From Vagococcus penaei (GTDB lineage: Bacteria > Bacillota > Bacilli > Lactobacillales > Vagococcaceae), in contig NZ_CP019609.1 in NCBI RefSeq assembly GCF_001998885.1, positions 1,228,001 through 1,292,000 on the forward strand: a stretch of DNA of 64,000 nucleotides, given 5' to 3'. Under the pieces are notes generated by a model. That model was not told where the DNA came from and did not search any database. It saw only the letters and a list, made by a program, of their open reading frames with translations. This document shows positions 25,269 through 34,125 of this stretch, piece after piece. How positions within the stretch are numbered: the first letter of the stretch is position 1; every line of letters starts with the position of its first letter. The position numbers and the translations under genes were made by a program.

Positions 25269-27389
25269 CTAACTCAATTGACTCATAATATTCTCTCGCC
25301 ACCCAAGGTCAAAATTCATTTCAAGCTTATCAAATGAATCACCTATTTCTTTAATAATGCTTGTTGCATTAACATTGTTCTCTAAAATATTAACTAGCTC
25401 TAAATTTTTAATTGGCATTATCTTTACATTTTCAGCAAACTTTCCTTCATTTTCTACTTCTCTAGATGAAATCAAAGGTACTGTTGCAACAGCTCTCCAT
25501 ATATTGATAGTATTCGCATCAAGTTCATCTGCTACAAATATTGTAGTTACTTGCTTTGGTGATTCATCTATAGTTAGATTAGTGGCATGTCTTAGTACTG
25601 GCTCCCATTCACCTCTTTTTTGTGCTTGCTTATTCATTAAAGTTACTTCTAACATTACAATTTCATCCTCATATACTGCTATTATATCCCCATCACCACC
25701 ACCTGCATGTGTTTCAGGAATAAAATCAGCATTCATTGATAACTTAAAACTTGAAAACAAATCATATTTTCGATCACTTATATAATACCAAGCTATTCCT
25801 GTGATATATTCAAATATTGTAGGTACCGACGCCGACGATTCTGTCTCTTCTTTGATTTTCTTATCATTTGTTCTATCTGAAAACATGGAAAGAATTTCAA
25901 TTACTTTTTCTTTTGGATATTTTTCTTTAATAAATTTTTCAAACTCATCATTCACCATATTAACAAGTTTTTCTTTAACTTCTTTTTTACTAGAAACACC
26001 TAATTTTTCAACTGTATTTTGTATTGTTATTTCTTGATTATTCTTTGTTATATCAAAGATAGCATCAACACTTATGTTTTTGAAAAAATCAGATAACAAA
26101 TTTTCTTCATAGGTTGTATATTCTTCTACACTACTTTTCATAAAAATATTTTCTTCAAGTGCAACTTCTTTAAAAAATGCTTCCCACAATCCCTTATATT
26201 TTAATTGAGCTATTCCATTTTTAAAACTTACAATGCCTGTAGCTTTAATTATCCGAGTAAATGTATCTCCATACTCTTGTATTGTGTCATGCCTTTTAGA
26301 ACCATTGAACTCTGAATAAATAGTAGTATTAATATTTTTTGATTGAAAATAAACAGAGTCATTATTATCATCAATAAATTTATTCAAATTTTTATAGTTT
26401 GAGAAATTTAATACATCTTTTCCATACCCAAACGCTTTATTTATTTTTTCTTTAGCGCTATAGAATACCTTATATAAATCATCTAAATTTTCGGAAGACA
26501 TATCTTCTAAGAATATAACTAACGATTCATAAAAGTCATAATACTCAGGTACCTTACCTGATTTTCGATTTTTAAATATTTTTTCAAAATATGTTTTTTC
26601 CATAGGAACTATTTGATTCTTAACATTTTTATACTCTCCGTCTTCACTAAAATCAATATATCTAGACTCAATTTCTTCCATAGAGGTTTGTTCAAAATCA
26701 GTAATAAATTTTTCAACATCCACAGGTATATATGGATTGATCATTTGAACTAATCCTCTCAAATCACTCTCGCTAACTCTTGGCACTTCGAGTAAAATAT
26801 ATATACACAACAACATTGGATTGTAAAAGAATGTCTTTTCAGAAGTATAAACTCTTAGTTTTAGTAATTGTCTTAAAAAAATTAAGTTAGTATCATCGAT
26901 AGGTAATAAATTTTCAAACTCACTTCTCGTTACCTTTCTATTTTCAACAAAGGTTTTACCAACTGGTGTAATCACTCTCTTTTGATCAACAAAACCCAAT
27001 TTTACTAAGTTGCTTGTATAATGACGAGCTCTGTCTTCAATACCATTATCCAAAACTTTAAGCAGTGATTCGCCTTTTGGTAAATTTTCTATTTTTTCAA
27101 TATCCCTTTCTTGAAATGCTCTAGCTAATTCTTCATTATTATTTAACTCTTTTATAAAATTATCAAATTTAGGATGTTGTTTAAACACTTCTGGCGATCT
27201 CTCTATAGCCCTTTTATAAAATTCAAATTGTTTCAAACTATATGGGTATCTTTCAAAATCTAATTCTCCTGATTCTTCATATAACTCGTTTAGTATCTCC
27301 ATATATATAGTATATGCATTGATGACATCGCTCCGTCGCCCATTAGTGTTCATTAAATTAAAAACTTGATATTTATCAGATACCCTCAT
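25269..27389 (-). CDS. AlwI-family type IIS restriction endonuclease, subunit/paralogue 1
   Basis: A 706-residue protein if started at ATG 27389 (MRVSDKYQVFNLMNTNGRRS), which has AAGGAG at the right distance. The N-terminal part should bind DNA, as in the AlwI/BstNBI group. The C-terminal catalytic part holds PTIFEYITGIAWYYISDR, LSMNADFIPETHAGGGDGD and LEVTLM, then GEWEPVLRHA. The spacing D-x12-E-x12-E in GDGDII..MLEVT..GEWEP agrees with my recollection of the active site of the related nicking enzymes. It is six bases after the 295-residue gene, so the two are coupled. A second family member lies at 30678-32675. One could cut each strand of an asymmetric site. Confidence 0.85.
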   Translation of the reverse strand: MRVSDKYQVFNLMNTNGRRSDVINAYTIYMEILNELYEESGELDFERYPYSLKQFEFYKRAIERSPEVFKQHPKFDNFIKELNNNEELARAFQERDIEKIENLPKGESLLKVLDNGIEDRARHYTSNLVKLGFVDQKRVITPVGKTFVENRKVTRSEFENLLPIDDTNLIFLRQLLKLRVYTSEKTFFYNPMLLCIYILLEVPRVSESDLRGLVQMINPYIPVDVEKFITDFEQTSMEEIESRYIDFSEDGEYKNVKNQIVPMEKTYFEKIFKNRKSGKVPEYYDFYESLVIFLEDMSSENLDDLYKVFYSAKEKINKAFGYGKDVLNFSNYKNLNKFIDDNNDSVYFQSKNINTTIYSEFNGSKRHDTIQEYGDTFTRIIKATGIVSFKNGIAQLKYKGLWEAFFKEVALEENIFMKSSVEEYTTYEENLLSDFFKNISVDAIFDITKNNQEITIQNTVEKLGVSSKKEVKEKLVNMVNDEFEKFIKEKYPKEKVIEILSMFSDRTNDKKIKEETESSASVPTIFEYITGIAWYYISDRKYDLFSSFKLSMNADFIPETHAGGGDGDIIAVYEDEIVMLEVTLMNKQAQKRGEWEPVLRHATNLTIDESPKQVTTIFVADELDANTINIWRAVATVPLISSREVENEGKFAENVKIMPIKNLELVNILENNVNATSIIKEIGDSFDKLEMNFDLGWRENIMSQLS

Positions 27390-27401
27390 TTCCATTCTCC
27401 T

Positions 27402-28289
27402 TTATATGTACTCTTCATATTCCTCACCAATCATGTGTCGATTACTATCAAAATCGCTATACACATTTTCCCACCAATTTTCATTTCTCACTTGTCTAGG
27501 CTTTTCTTCTAAATACTCTTTAGCCTCTTCAGAACTATTTTCTAATAATTTCAACCATTTTACTAAGTCATCAAAGCCATTTAATAAATATCCTATATCT
27601 GAAACTATTTTCTTATCTTCTGTTGAATAATCTATTACTTTTATTACTGATATTTCCTTATCTTTATCTGTTCCATCATTACTATAATTTACCAGAAACA
27701 GCTCTCCATCAATTCTATTTCTAGCGTTCCACAAAGAAGTAAATTTCTGATAATTCCAAGGATAACGTGCTGGATGAGCTTTTTTATTATCTAGATATTC
27801 AGAATCTCTTTTTAGAAATTCAATAATACTTTTAGATTCTGTTTCAAATAAATCAAAGTCAAATCCAGTCGTAACATTTCCTGATAACGTTTTTTTCGTT
27901 AACTCTATTCCATTATCATCATTTCTGAAATCAAACTCGCCATTGACTCTATTTAATATATTTTGAACATATTTATCTCCTTCTGATGTCAAAGGTTTTG
28001 AACGAGAACTACTTCCATTAATTTCACAAAACCATTTCTTAAATTCATTAAAATTCATTTTTGTATCTTGCTTTTCTTTGGTTAAATTATCGTATTTTAT
28101 TACCCTAAATTTTTTAAATTTATTTTTATGGGCAATAAAATAGCAAACATCAAATAGTTCTACATTTTTTAAATACTCCATTTTCATTTTTATATAGCTT
28201 TTATACTCTTCATCTTTTTCAATATCATAAAATTCAAAAACTATGAATTTTTCATCTTTAAATTGAACTCTATCTGTTGTAAAAATCAT
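27402..28289 (-). CDS. Predicted nuclease-like protein coupled to the AlwI-family gene
   Basis: A 295-residue protein starting MIFTTDRVQFKDEKFIVFEF at 28289, where AGGAGG lies six bases upstream. A longer frame from 28310 reads through that site. The centre has GFDFDLFETESKSIIEFLKR and AHPARYPWNYQKFTSLWNARNRI. The D-F-D..IIEFLKR pattern followed by a conserved-looking R-Y-P-W..LW resembles PD-(D/E)XK nucleases, but I cannot name a family. It lies six bases before the AlwI-family gene and after the methyltransferases, so it belongs to the restriction island, as a third nuclease or an accessory subunit. Confidence 0.55.
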   Translation of the reverse strand: MIFTTDRVQFKDEKFIVFEFYDIEKDEEYKSYIKMKMEYLKNVELFDVCYFIAHKNKFKKFRVIKYDNLTKEKQDTKMNFNEFKKWFCEINGSSSRSKPLTSEGDKYVQNILNRVNGEFDFRNDDNGIELTKKTLSGNVTTGFDFDLFETESKSIIEFLKRDSEYLDNKKAHPARYPWNYQKFTSLWNARNRIDGELFLVNYSNDGTDKDKEISVIKVIDYSTEDKKIVSDIGYLLNGFDDLVKWLKLLENSSEEAKEYLEEKPRQVRNENWWENVYSDFDSNRHMIGEEYEEYI

Positions 28290-28365
28290 TCTATTCCTCC
28301 TAAATGACATTTACACCATTGTATCAAGTTAACATTTAATAGACAATAATTGCGAGAAATATAAA

Positions 28366-28390
28366 AAACCTTAGAATTAATCTAAGGTTT
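28366..28390 (-). terminator. Terminator behind the methyltransferase genes
   Basis: AAACCTTAGA and its exact complement TCTAAGGTTT surround a five-base loop, with TTTTTTAT following on the minus strand. It separates methyltransferase expression from the nuclease genes at 28289 and below, which therefore need their own promoter. Confidence 0.85.
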
Positions 28391-28401
28391 AATTTTATAT
28401 T

Positions 28402-29619
28402 TTAATAATTAGTTATTAACACTTCTGTAGTTATATTTTTCTTAGCTTTAGATTGATAGTTAGAATTATTATAATTATGATTAAGTATATGCACATTGTA
28501 TTTTTTTGACCACTCAATTAGTAAATCGTTAGTTATACCTTTATGCTCTACTACATTAGATAGTGCAAAACGAATACCTCTATCATTTAATCCATCTAAT
28601 GCAACTAACAGGTCTTTCTCATCTTTATAACTCCAACCATTATTTTCATTGTAACTTGCTGTTGATATCAGATATGGAGGATCTAAGTATACAAAATCAT
28701 CTACATTGGTTACAGTTGATAGAACTTTTCTAAAATCTTTATTTGTGAATTTAATATTCATTCTATCTAATGTATTTTTAAATTGTTTGAGCTTACTCTC
28801 CATGTTTTTATTGAAATCTCTTTTACCTGTTGGCATATTAAAATATCCTGATCCATTAAATCTTATTTGATTATTAAAACCATATACTAATAAGACATAG
28901 AAAACAAGTGCTCTTGAATCACTATCTATCTTCCCTTCATTGAAATCTCTTCTTAACATTTCATAGTTGTTTTTATTTATATTTTTTAACCCAATTGAAG
29001 AATTAACTTTATAATACTCATATCCATATTTTTTAGTGTTAGACAAATTGTATTGATCAATTACTCTATTTATTTCTTCCAGTAATAATGGGTACTTAGT
29101 AACTTGAATATATTGAAATAAATCAATCAAATGATTCTCTATATCATTAATTATAATTGCATTCGCTTGGTTTACGTTGATTCCTACATTAGCTCCTCCA
29201 CCAAATACATCATAAAAAGTATTTATGTTAGCTGGAAATAAAGGCATAATCTGAGGTAATAACTTATGTTTCCCTCCTGTATAATTTATTGGAGACTTTA
29301 CAAATTCAGTTTTCTTTATTTCTATTTCTCCTTTTATTTCACATAGATACAATAATTCTTTATGATTTTCGAGGTTAGTCTTCCCAGTAGTAAAATACTG
29401 AAAGTCCGTTTCAAACACTTGAACATTACCTCTTTTTCTTAGTGTTTTTAAAATATCCTCATTAGAAATTTTTGCATTTGAACGCGCATTACCTTTTTTA
29501 GCCATGTTATTATACGACACCAGAATATATTTAGAGTCGATATTACTAATTAAATCATCAAATGCTTCAGGTGCTTTCCTTAAAGAATAATCGGACTTTA
29601 TATGTGATCTGTCTACCAT
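28402..29619 (-). CDS. Adenine methyltransferase: end of first domain plus complete second D12/Dam-type domain
   Basis: A 405-residue open frame. Its first 95 residues (VDRSHIKSDYSLRKAPEAFDDLIS to KELLYLCEIKGE) are not a normal N-terminus. They continue the D12 methyltransferase of the preceding gene. After them comes a full Dam-like domain: SPINYTGGKHKLLPQI (motif X), FYDVFGGGANVGINV (motif I, AdoMet) and FVYLDPPYLIS (motif IV, DPPY). The frame begins at ATG 29619, inside an A7 run that overlaps the previous gene's stop. A one-base slip would fuse the two into a tandem enzyme of about 710 residues, as in M.FokI-like double methylases that protect both strands of an asymmetric site. Confidence 0.85.
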   Translation of the reverse strand: MVDRSHIKSDYSLRKAPEAFDDLISNIDSKYILVSYNNMAKKGNARSNAKISNEDILKTLRKRGNVQVFETDFQYFTTGKTNLENHKELLYLCEIKGEIEIKKTEFVKSPINYTGGKHKLLPQIMPLFPANINTFYDVFGGGANVGINVNQANAIIINDIENHLIDLFQYIQVTKYPLLLEEINRVIDQYNLSNTKKYGYEYYKVNSSIGLKNINKNNYEMLRRDFNEGKIDSDSRALVFYVLLVYGFNNQIRFNGSGYFNMPTGKRDFNKNMESKLKQFKNTLDRMNIKFTNKDFRKVLSTVTNVDDFVYLDPPYLISTASYNENNGWSYKDEKDLLVALDGLNDRGIRFALSNVVEHKGITNDLLIEWSKKYNVHILNHNYNNSNYQSKAKKNITTEVLITNY

Positions 29620-30527
29620 TTTTTTGCAACTCCAACAACACTTGGTTTCTGCCAGTCCATAATATTTTCCAACAAGTGATATGCATCACCGTACTGTCTC
29701 GAATTATATGGTGTATCTATATAAACTAAATCAGCCTTAATTTTTTTTACTAACTCATTAGCATCTTCACAATATACCTCATTATTGAAGTTCATATTAA
29801 ATTCAGGAACTAATAATTTTATTGGTTGTAAACTATCCATATTTTTTCTATACGCATCATAATGTCCAACAGTATTTGCAACTTTATCCATTGCATAAAG
29901 AAGTGAAGTTAATAAAAAATCTTTTTCTCTTTTATTCAATTCAAATGTTTCTATTTCTTCCCTGATTGCTCCTATTTTTCTAGCATTTTTCATTGAAAAA
30001 TATTTATCGCCAAAATTTTCTGATACATAGTTTTCTTCTGTTGGGTTTAAGCTATTTAAAAATTCTATTTTTTTCTCTATTTTTTTCATATTTATGTCTT
30101 GATTACCAAACCAAGTATTGTAGGAAATATAGTTTGAATGTAAAATGTCATTTACTATTATCCTTTTCCCTTTAGCTCTAAATAATTCTGATACTATTCC
30201 TGTACCTCCAAATACGTCTGCAACCACCTCAATATCCTTAGTATTGTTCTCTACTACTTCCTCAATAAAATAAAGTAGTTTTTGTTTTGATCCCAAGTAT
30301 CTTCTGTTGGATATTTTTAATTTTACTTCTTGATTCTTTGGTATATTATTTTTACTCGATTTACGTTTAATTATTTCTTCCAAATTCTTTTCATTTTCCG
30401 TATTCCAAATGAACCAATTTCTAAAATCTTTTTGAGGTTTTAATAATAAACCTTCATTTATCCAATTATGTAGAGTCTGTCTACTTACCCCATACTCTAC
30501 CTCTATCTGTTTTGTTGTTTTCGGCAC
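29613..30527 (-). CDS. HTH-D12 class adenine methyltransferase, first part, truncated by frameshift
   Basis: 304 residues from GTG 30527 (PKTTKQIEVEYGVSRQTLHNW), with GGGGAG upstream. Residues 1-30 form a MerR-like helix-turn-helix, which may bind its own promoter. Then follow SNRRYLGSKQKLLYFIEEV (motif X), VADVFGGTGIVSELF (motif I) and YIDTPYNSRQYGDAYHLLENI (motif IV with DTPY). The frame ends GVAKKW-stop, where the family continues as K-x-DRSHIKSDY, which is found in the next frame. The sequence GC-A7-TGG-TAG gives A AAA AAA in the zero frame, a classic -1 slippery heptamer. Either programmed frameshifting, phase variation or a mutation explains the split. Confidence 0.85.
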   Translation of the reverse strand: MPKTTKQIEVEYGVSRQTLHNWINEGLLLKPQKDFRNWFIWNTENEKNLEEIIKRKSSKNNIPKNQEVKLKISNRRYLGSKQKLLYFIEEVVENNTKDIEVVADVFGGTGIVSELFRAKGKRIIVNDILHSNYISYNTWFGNQDINMKKIEKKIEFLNSLNPTEENYVSENFGDKYFSMKNARKIGAIREEIETFELNKREKDFLLTSLLYAMDKVANTVGHYDAYRKNMDSLQPIKLLVPEFNMNFNNEVYCEDANELVKKIKADLVYIDTPYNSRQYGDAYHLLENIMDWQKPSVVGVAKKW

Positions 30528-30677
30528 TCAAATCTCCCCTAAATGCATCTAAGCATCTTGATTACTTTACAAGTAAATATAGCACAAAAATAATGTATAT
30601 TCAACGTTTTTAATACTATACTTTTTTTATGTTAATATTAAATTATATATTTAAATTATTAAAAAGGAGGTTAATAA

Positions 30678-32675
30678 ATGAAGAAAAAAATTACTAATAG
30701 ATATGCTTGGTCAATTGGTACGACAACCTTCCGACAAAGTAATCTATCAACAAAATTGGAATTGGCTTTACAAGCATTAAACAATACTAGAGAATTAAAA
30801 CCAAAAGCTAAATGGCCTACTTTGTATTCAACATTTATGTCTGAATTAACAAAATTTAATATTATTAACAACCACACTAAGTATACAGATAAAGATGCCC
30901 GTGCAATAACTTCCTCATTGCAACAAATTGGTTTATGTACAATGGATAGACAGGTTACTAATTCAGGAACAGTCTTATTAGATATTACAAACAATTCTCG
31001 TGATATGACAAACGTTTTTAATCTATCTCCTTTTTCTTATTTTTACTTTTTACAACTTTTTAAAAAGAGGGAATTTCTATTTTGTATGTATATATTGATA
31101 AATGTTGACAATAGAGTAAACATTGATGAATTTACCACATTCGTTATGACTTTAGCACCTGATTCAGATTTAGAAGAAATAGAGAATGTAATACAAACTA
31201 TTATCCATTACAGAAGTCTAGAAACAGAATTAGAAAAAACAGCTTATAAAGATTCATATATATTTAATAAATTGATGATAAATAATAAATTAAAAAAAGC
31301 ACACAATGATTTTGTTATTCAAAATCGAATTAAAATAAAAGACCTAGATAAAATATTTTTAAATAGGAAAGGTAATTCATACAACCAACCACTAAAAGAG
31401 TTGTATATATTACTGTTAGGAATTAAAAAAAACAATCAGTCACCTAACTTTGATGTAATGAATCGATTATTAAATAGTTCAGATAATCTAAAAAAATGGA
31501 AAAAAATAATTTTTTCAGATGTTACAACAACAAAAGAAAAAAATGCATATTTTTTAAATACATTTATTCCTGACATAAAATCAAGATCAGATAAAAATTT
31601 TAGAGAATGGTTCTTTTCTAATTTTCATCTAATCAAAGCTAAAGCTTTACTGGAAATTGATTATTTTGATCTCAATAAAAGAATGTTTTCAATGACTGGA
31701 GTTATCAAATTTGAACAAAATCAAATTACAGTTACTCCATTTTTAAAAATCGTTTTACTTTTAAATAAAAAAAATATAAAGCAAATTTTAAATGACAAAC
31801 TAAATAGTGACATTGAAGAGTTTCAATTATTTGAAGAGTTATATAACAGTAGTCTTGAACTTGATTTAGATAAAGTTTACGCTGGTCTATCTGAAGAGTT
31901 TCAAACAGATGTTAACAAAACAAACATCAATGACATTTTAATAAATTATCAAAATGATATTTTTGAACAATTTATTGAAACAAACTTTGATGAAATTCAT
32001 TTAGTAAAAATATTTAAAAAAATAGTAGATCAATACTCCACTAGTAGTACAGTTATAGCTAAAAATACTGCTGATCAAATTAGACGTTTATGTAAAATTA
32101 AAGATGCTGATACCCCAACAATATTTGAATACCTCACTGCAATTTCTTGGTACTATATTTCTGAAAAAAATATACGGCCATTAGAATCACTTAACTTAGA
32201 GTTGAACGCAGATAATCTTCCTATTTCTCACGCATCTGGTGGACAGGCTGATTTATTAATAAAATATGAAGATTTCGATGATATAAAAGATCATAATTTA
32301 ATGATTGAAGTTACATTAACTAAAGACAGCAACCAAAGGCGTGCCGAAATGGAACCTGTAAGTAGGCATCTTGGAGAATACAAAATTAAAAATAAAAATA
32401 CTGATACATATTGTGTGTTCTTAACACATAAACTTGACACTAATACAATTGTCCACTTTAGACAACAAAAAATCACGCCTTACTATTACAACAAAGAATG
32501 GACTGAAGGAAGTAAAATTATTCCATTGGATATAAATAATCTAAACTATATACTGGAAAATAAAGTTACATATTCTAGATTATACAATTTATTTGAAGAG
32601 GCATATAATTCTGATACTGATGTAAAAAATTGGTGGGAAGAAGACATTAATAAAAAAATAACTTCCTTAAAATAA
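30678..32675 (+). CDS. AlwI-family type IIS restriction endonuclease, paralogue 2
   Basis: A 665-residue protein from ATG 30678 (MKKKITNRYAWSIGTTTFRQ), with a strong AAAGGAGG. It shares with the 706-residue protein the C-terminal core TPTIFEYLTAISWYYISEK, LNLELNADNLPISHASGGQAD, LMIEVTLTKD and AEMEPVSRHLGEYK. The E-x12-E spacing is kept and the D-E spacing has a six-residue insertion. Both paralogues seem catalytically competent. The RYAWSIGTTTFR start is typical of AlwI itself as I recall it. It is divergent from the methyltransferases across 150 bp, so both may share one control region. Confidence 0.85.
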   Translation: MKKKITNRYAWSIGTTTFRQSNLSTKLELALQALNNTRELKPKAKWPTLYSTFMSELTKFNIINNHTKYTDKDARAITSSLQQIGLCTMDRQVTNSGTVLLDITNNSRDMTNVFNLSPFSYFYFLQLFKKREFLFCMYILINVDNRVNIDEFTTFVMTLAPDSDLEEIENVIQTIIHYRSLETELEKTAYKDSYIFNKLMINNKLKKAHNDFVIQNRIKIKDLDKIFLNRKGNSYNQPLKELYILLLGIKKNNQSPNFDVMNRLLNSSDNLKKWKKIIFSDVTTTKEKNAYFLNTFIPDIKSRSDKNFREWFFSNFHLIKAKALLEIDYFDLNKRMFSMTGVIKFEQNQITVTPFLKIVLLLNKKNIKQILNDKLNSDIEEFQLFEELYNSSLELDLDKVYAGLSEEFQTDVNKTNINDILINYQNDIFEQFIETNFDEIHLVKIFKKIVDQYSTSSTVIAKNTADQIRRLCKIKDADTPTIFEYLTAISWYYISEKNIRPLESLNLELNADNLPISHASGGQADLLIKYEDFDDIKDHNLMIEVTLTKDSNQRRAEMEPVSRHLGEYKIKNKNTDTYCVFLTHKLDTNTIVHFRQQKITPYYYNKEWTEGSKIIPLDINNLNYILENKVTYSRLYNLFEEAYNSDTDVKNWWEEDINKKITSLK

Positions 32676-32680
32676 ATAAA

Positions 32681-32720
32681 AAGAGCAACAGAAATTATTG
32701 AAAATTTTCTGTTGTTCTTT
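32681..32720. terminator. Bidirectional terminator
   Basis: An inverted repeat GAGCAACAGAAA..TTTCTGTTGTTC with A and T tracts lies between two convergent genes. Confidence 0.8.
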
Positions 32721-32729
32721 TATTATTGC

Positions 32730-33566
32730 TCACTTATGAGAACAACAATTTAGTATAGGTATACCTTTTTCTAATAGATAATTTCCTAAATCTTTTTCAA
32801 AATGAGCAGCATCTTCTGATAGTTCAGGTGATATCGGTATCACCCACGCTGTCTTATAATAATTTGCTAAAATACTATCTATGTCATTTCCATAAAGTGT
32901 CCTTAAAATAATTTTTTCCGTTCCTACTAATCGACTCGTATTCAACTCTCTAAATAGGTCTCCACCTTCCTCTATCTTGTCTCCGTTTTTAATAAATGAT
33001 GACTTACCAACAACTACTACCATTCCATCATTCCTATGAACAACATAAATATATTCAGCAGATTCATATTCTATTCCTATCATATTTATCATACTATTTA
33101 TTACTTCTTCTATATACTCATTTAAATTTTTATTAGTAGCAATTATCCTTTTCATATCCACTTCTATAATCTTAGTTTTAATATTATTATTAGCTACATT
33201 CAAAGCAGAAAAAACTTTTCCTCCTTCTTCTGTTCTATACCATTCCAATATCTCTAAAAAGGTGATCTTAAGATGATAGCCTATCGTATATTCTTCAATA
33301 AGAAATCTATTAATGTTTAAAGGAGAGTGATTTGTAAAACTCATATCGTTAATAAATTTTCTGATTATTTTTTTATCTTTTTGTATAAAATTTTCAAATT
33401 TTTCTTTAAATATTTCATCTATCTTCTTAAAATGTTGCTCTTGTTCTTTAGCTGCTTCTCCTCGTTTATCCCACTCATTTTGATTAATATTTTTTATGTC
33501 ACATTTTTCAATAAACTTCGGAACTTCACTTAACAACCATAACTCATCTAATTCATCACTTGTCAT
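32730..33566 (-). CDS. Uncharacterised protein, possible GIY-YIG-like C-terminus
   Basis: 278 residues if started at ATG 33566 (MTSDELDELWLLSEVPKF), eight bases after AAGG. The N-terminal 150 residues are helical and charged. The C-terminal part reads YIYVVHRNDGMVVVVGKSSF, further on TEKIILRTLYG and, at the end, DAAHFEKDLGNYLLEKGIPILNC. A beta-strand pair ending VVGKS, a later Arg and a Glu before P-x-LN are the order seen in GIY-YIG nucleases, but the core tyrosines are weak. It follows the restriction genes convergently. The function remains open. Confidence 0.45.
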   Translation of the reverse strand: MTSDELDELWLLSEVPKFIEKCDIKNINQNEWDKRGEAAKEQEQHFKKIDEIFKEKFENFIQKDKKIIRKFINDMSFTNHSPLNINRFLIEEYTIGYHLKITFLEILEWYRTEEGGKVFSALNVANNNIKTKIIEVDMKRIIATNKNLNEYIEEVINSMINMIGIEYESAEYIYVVHRNDGMVVVVGKSSFIKNGDKIEEGGDLFRELNTSRLVGTEKIILRTLYGNDIDSILANYYKTAWVIPISPELSEDAAHFEKDLGNYLLEKGIPILNCCSHK

Positions 33567-34125
33567 CTTTCTCACCTTCTAAAACCTCCACTCTTTCTGT
33601 TTATTAAAAGTATATCAGTATTTTAATATTTAGGAGCATATCTCCCAGCATAACTACAAAATAGTTTACAAAAAGATAGTACCAAATTAGTAACATCTCT
33701 TTTTTAGTAAGTAACAGAAAGATAACTTCTCTAAAAAAGTGTAACAAAAAGGTAGATAATTACTTTTTACACTCTAAATTGATGTTACAAAAGTGTTATA
33801 TCACTATTTTTTTCAGAATGATTTTAATCTCTTTAAAACACTGTAGGCACAGCCTACAGACGACTTTGTGTTAAGAGATTGTGGACAATCTCTCTTATGC
33901 TCTTTGAACTACTGATTAAATGCATCTAGGTATTTCATAATAAATAACACGAAAAAATTCACTCATAGTACTAAAAAACTAAGAAATATAGAATTGATTA
34001 ATTATTCTTCCCGGTTAAAAAGAAAAAATATACTATGATGGATGTTACCTAAGAATACAAAAAAAGAACGAAAGGACTCTCTTCATTATGAAAAAAATCC
34101 TCTTGTTCTTTTTAATTAATTTTAC
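33567..34125. other. Non-coding region with two adjacent hairpins and a terminator
   Basis: No gene is seen in 560 bp. A perfect 8-bp stem, CTGTAGGC-ACA-GCCTACAG, is at 33841-33859. A 9-bp stem, AGAGATTGT-GG-ACAATCTCT, is at 33874-33893. Between 33670 and 33810 GTAACA/GTTACA motifs recur in both directions. A terminator (AAAAAGAAC..GTTCTTTTT, 34061-34113) ends the antitoxin transcript. The hairpins are of the kind found at plasmid single-strand origins, at transfer origins or in antisense RNAs. Confidence 0.5.

Noticed and set aside
25981-26037. Antisense frames inside the AlwI-family and helicase genes as overlapping genes
   Set aside because: They follow the codon bias of the opposite strand in AT-rich genes, lack ribosome binding sites and show no motif.
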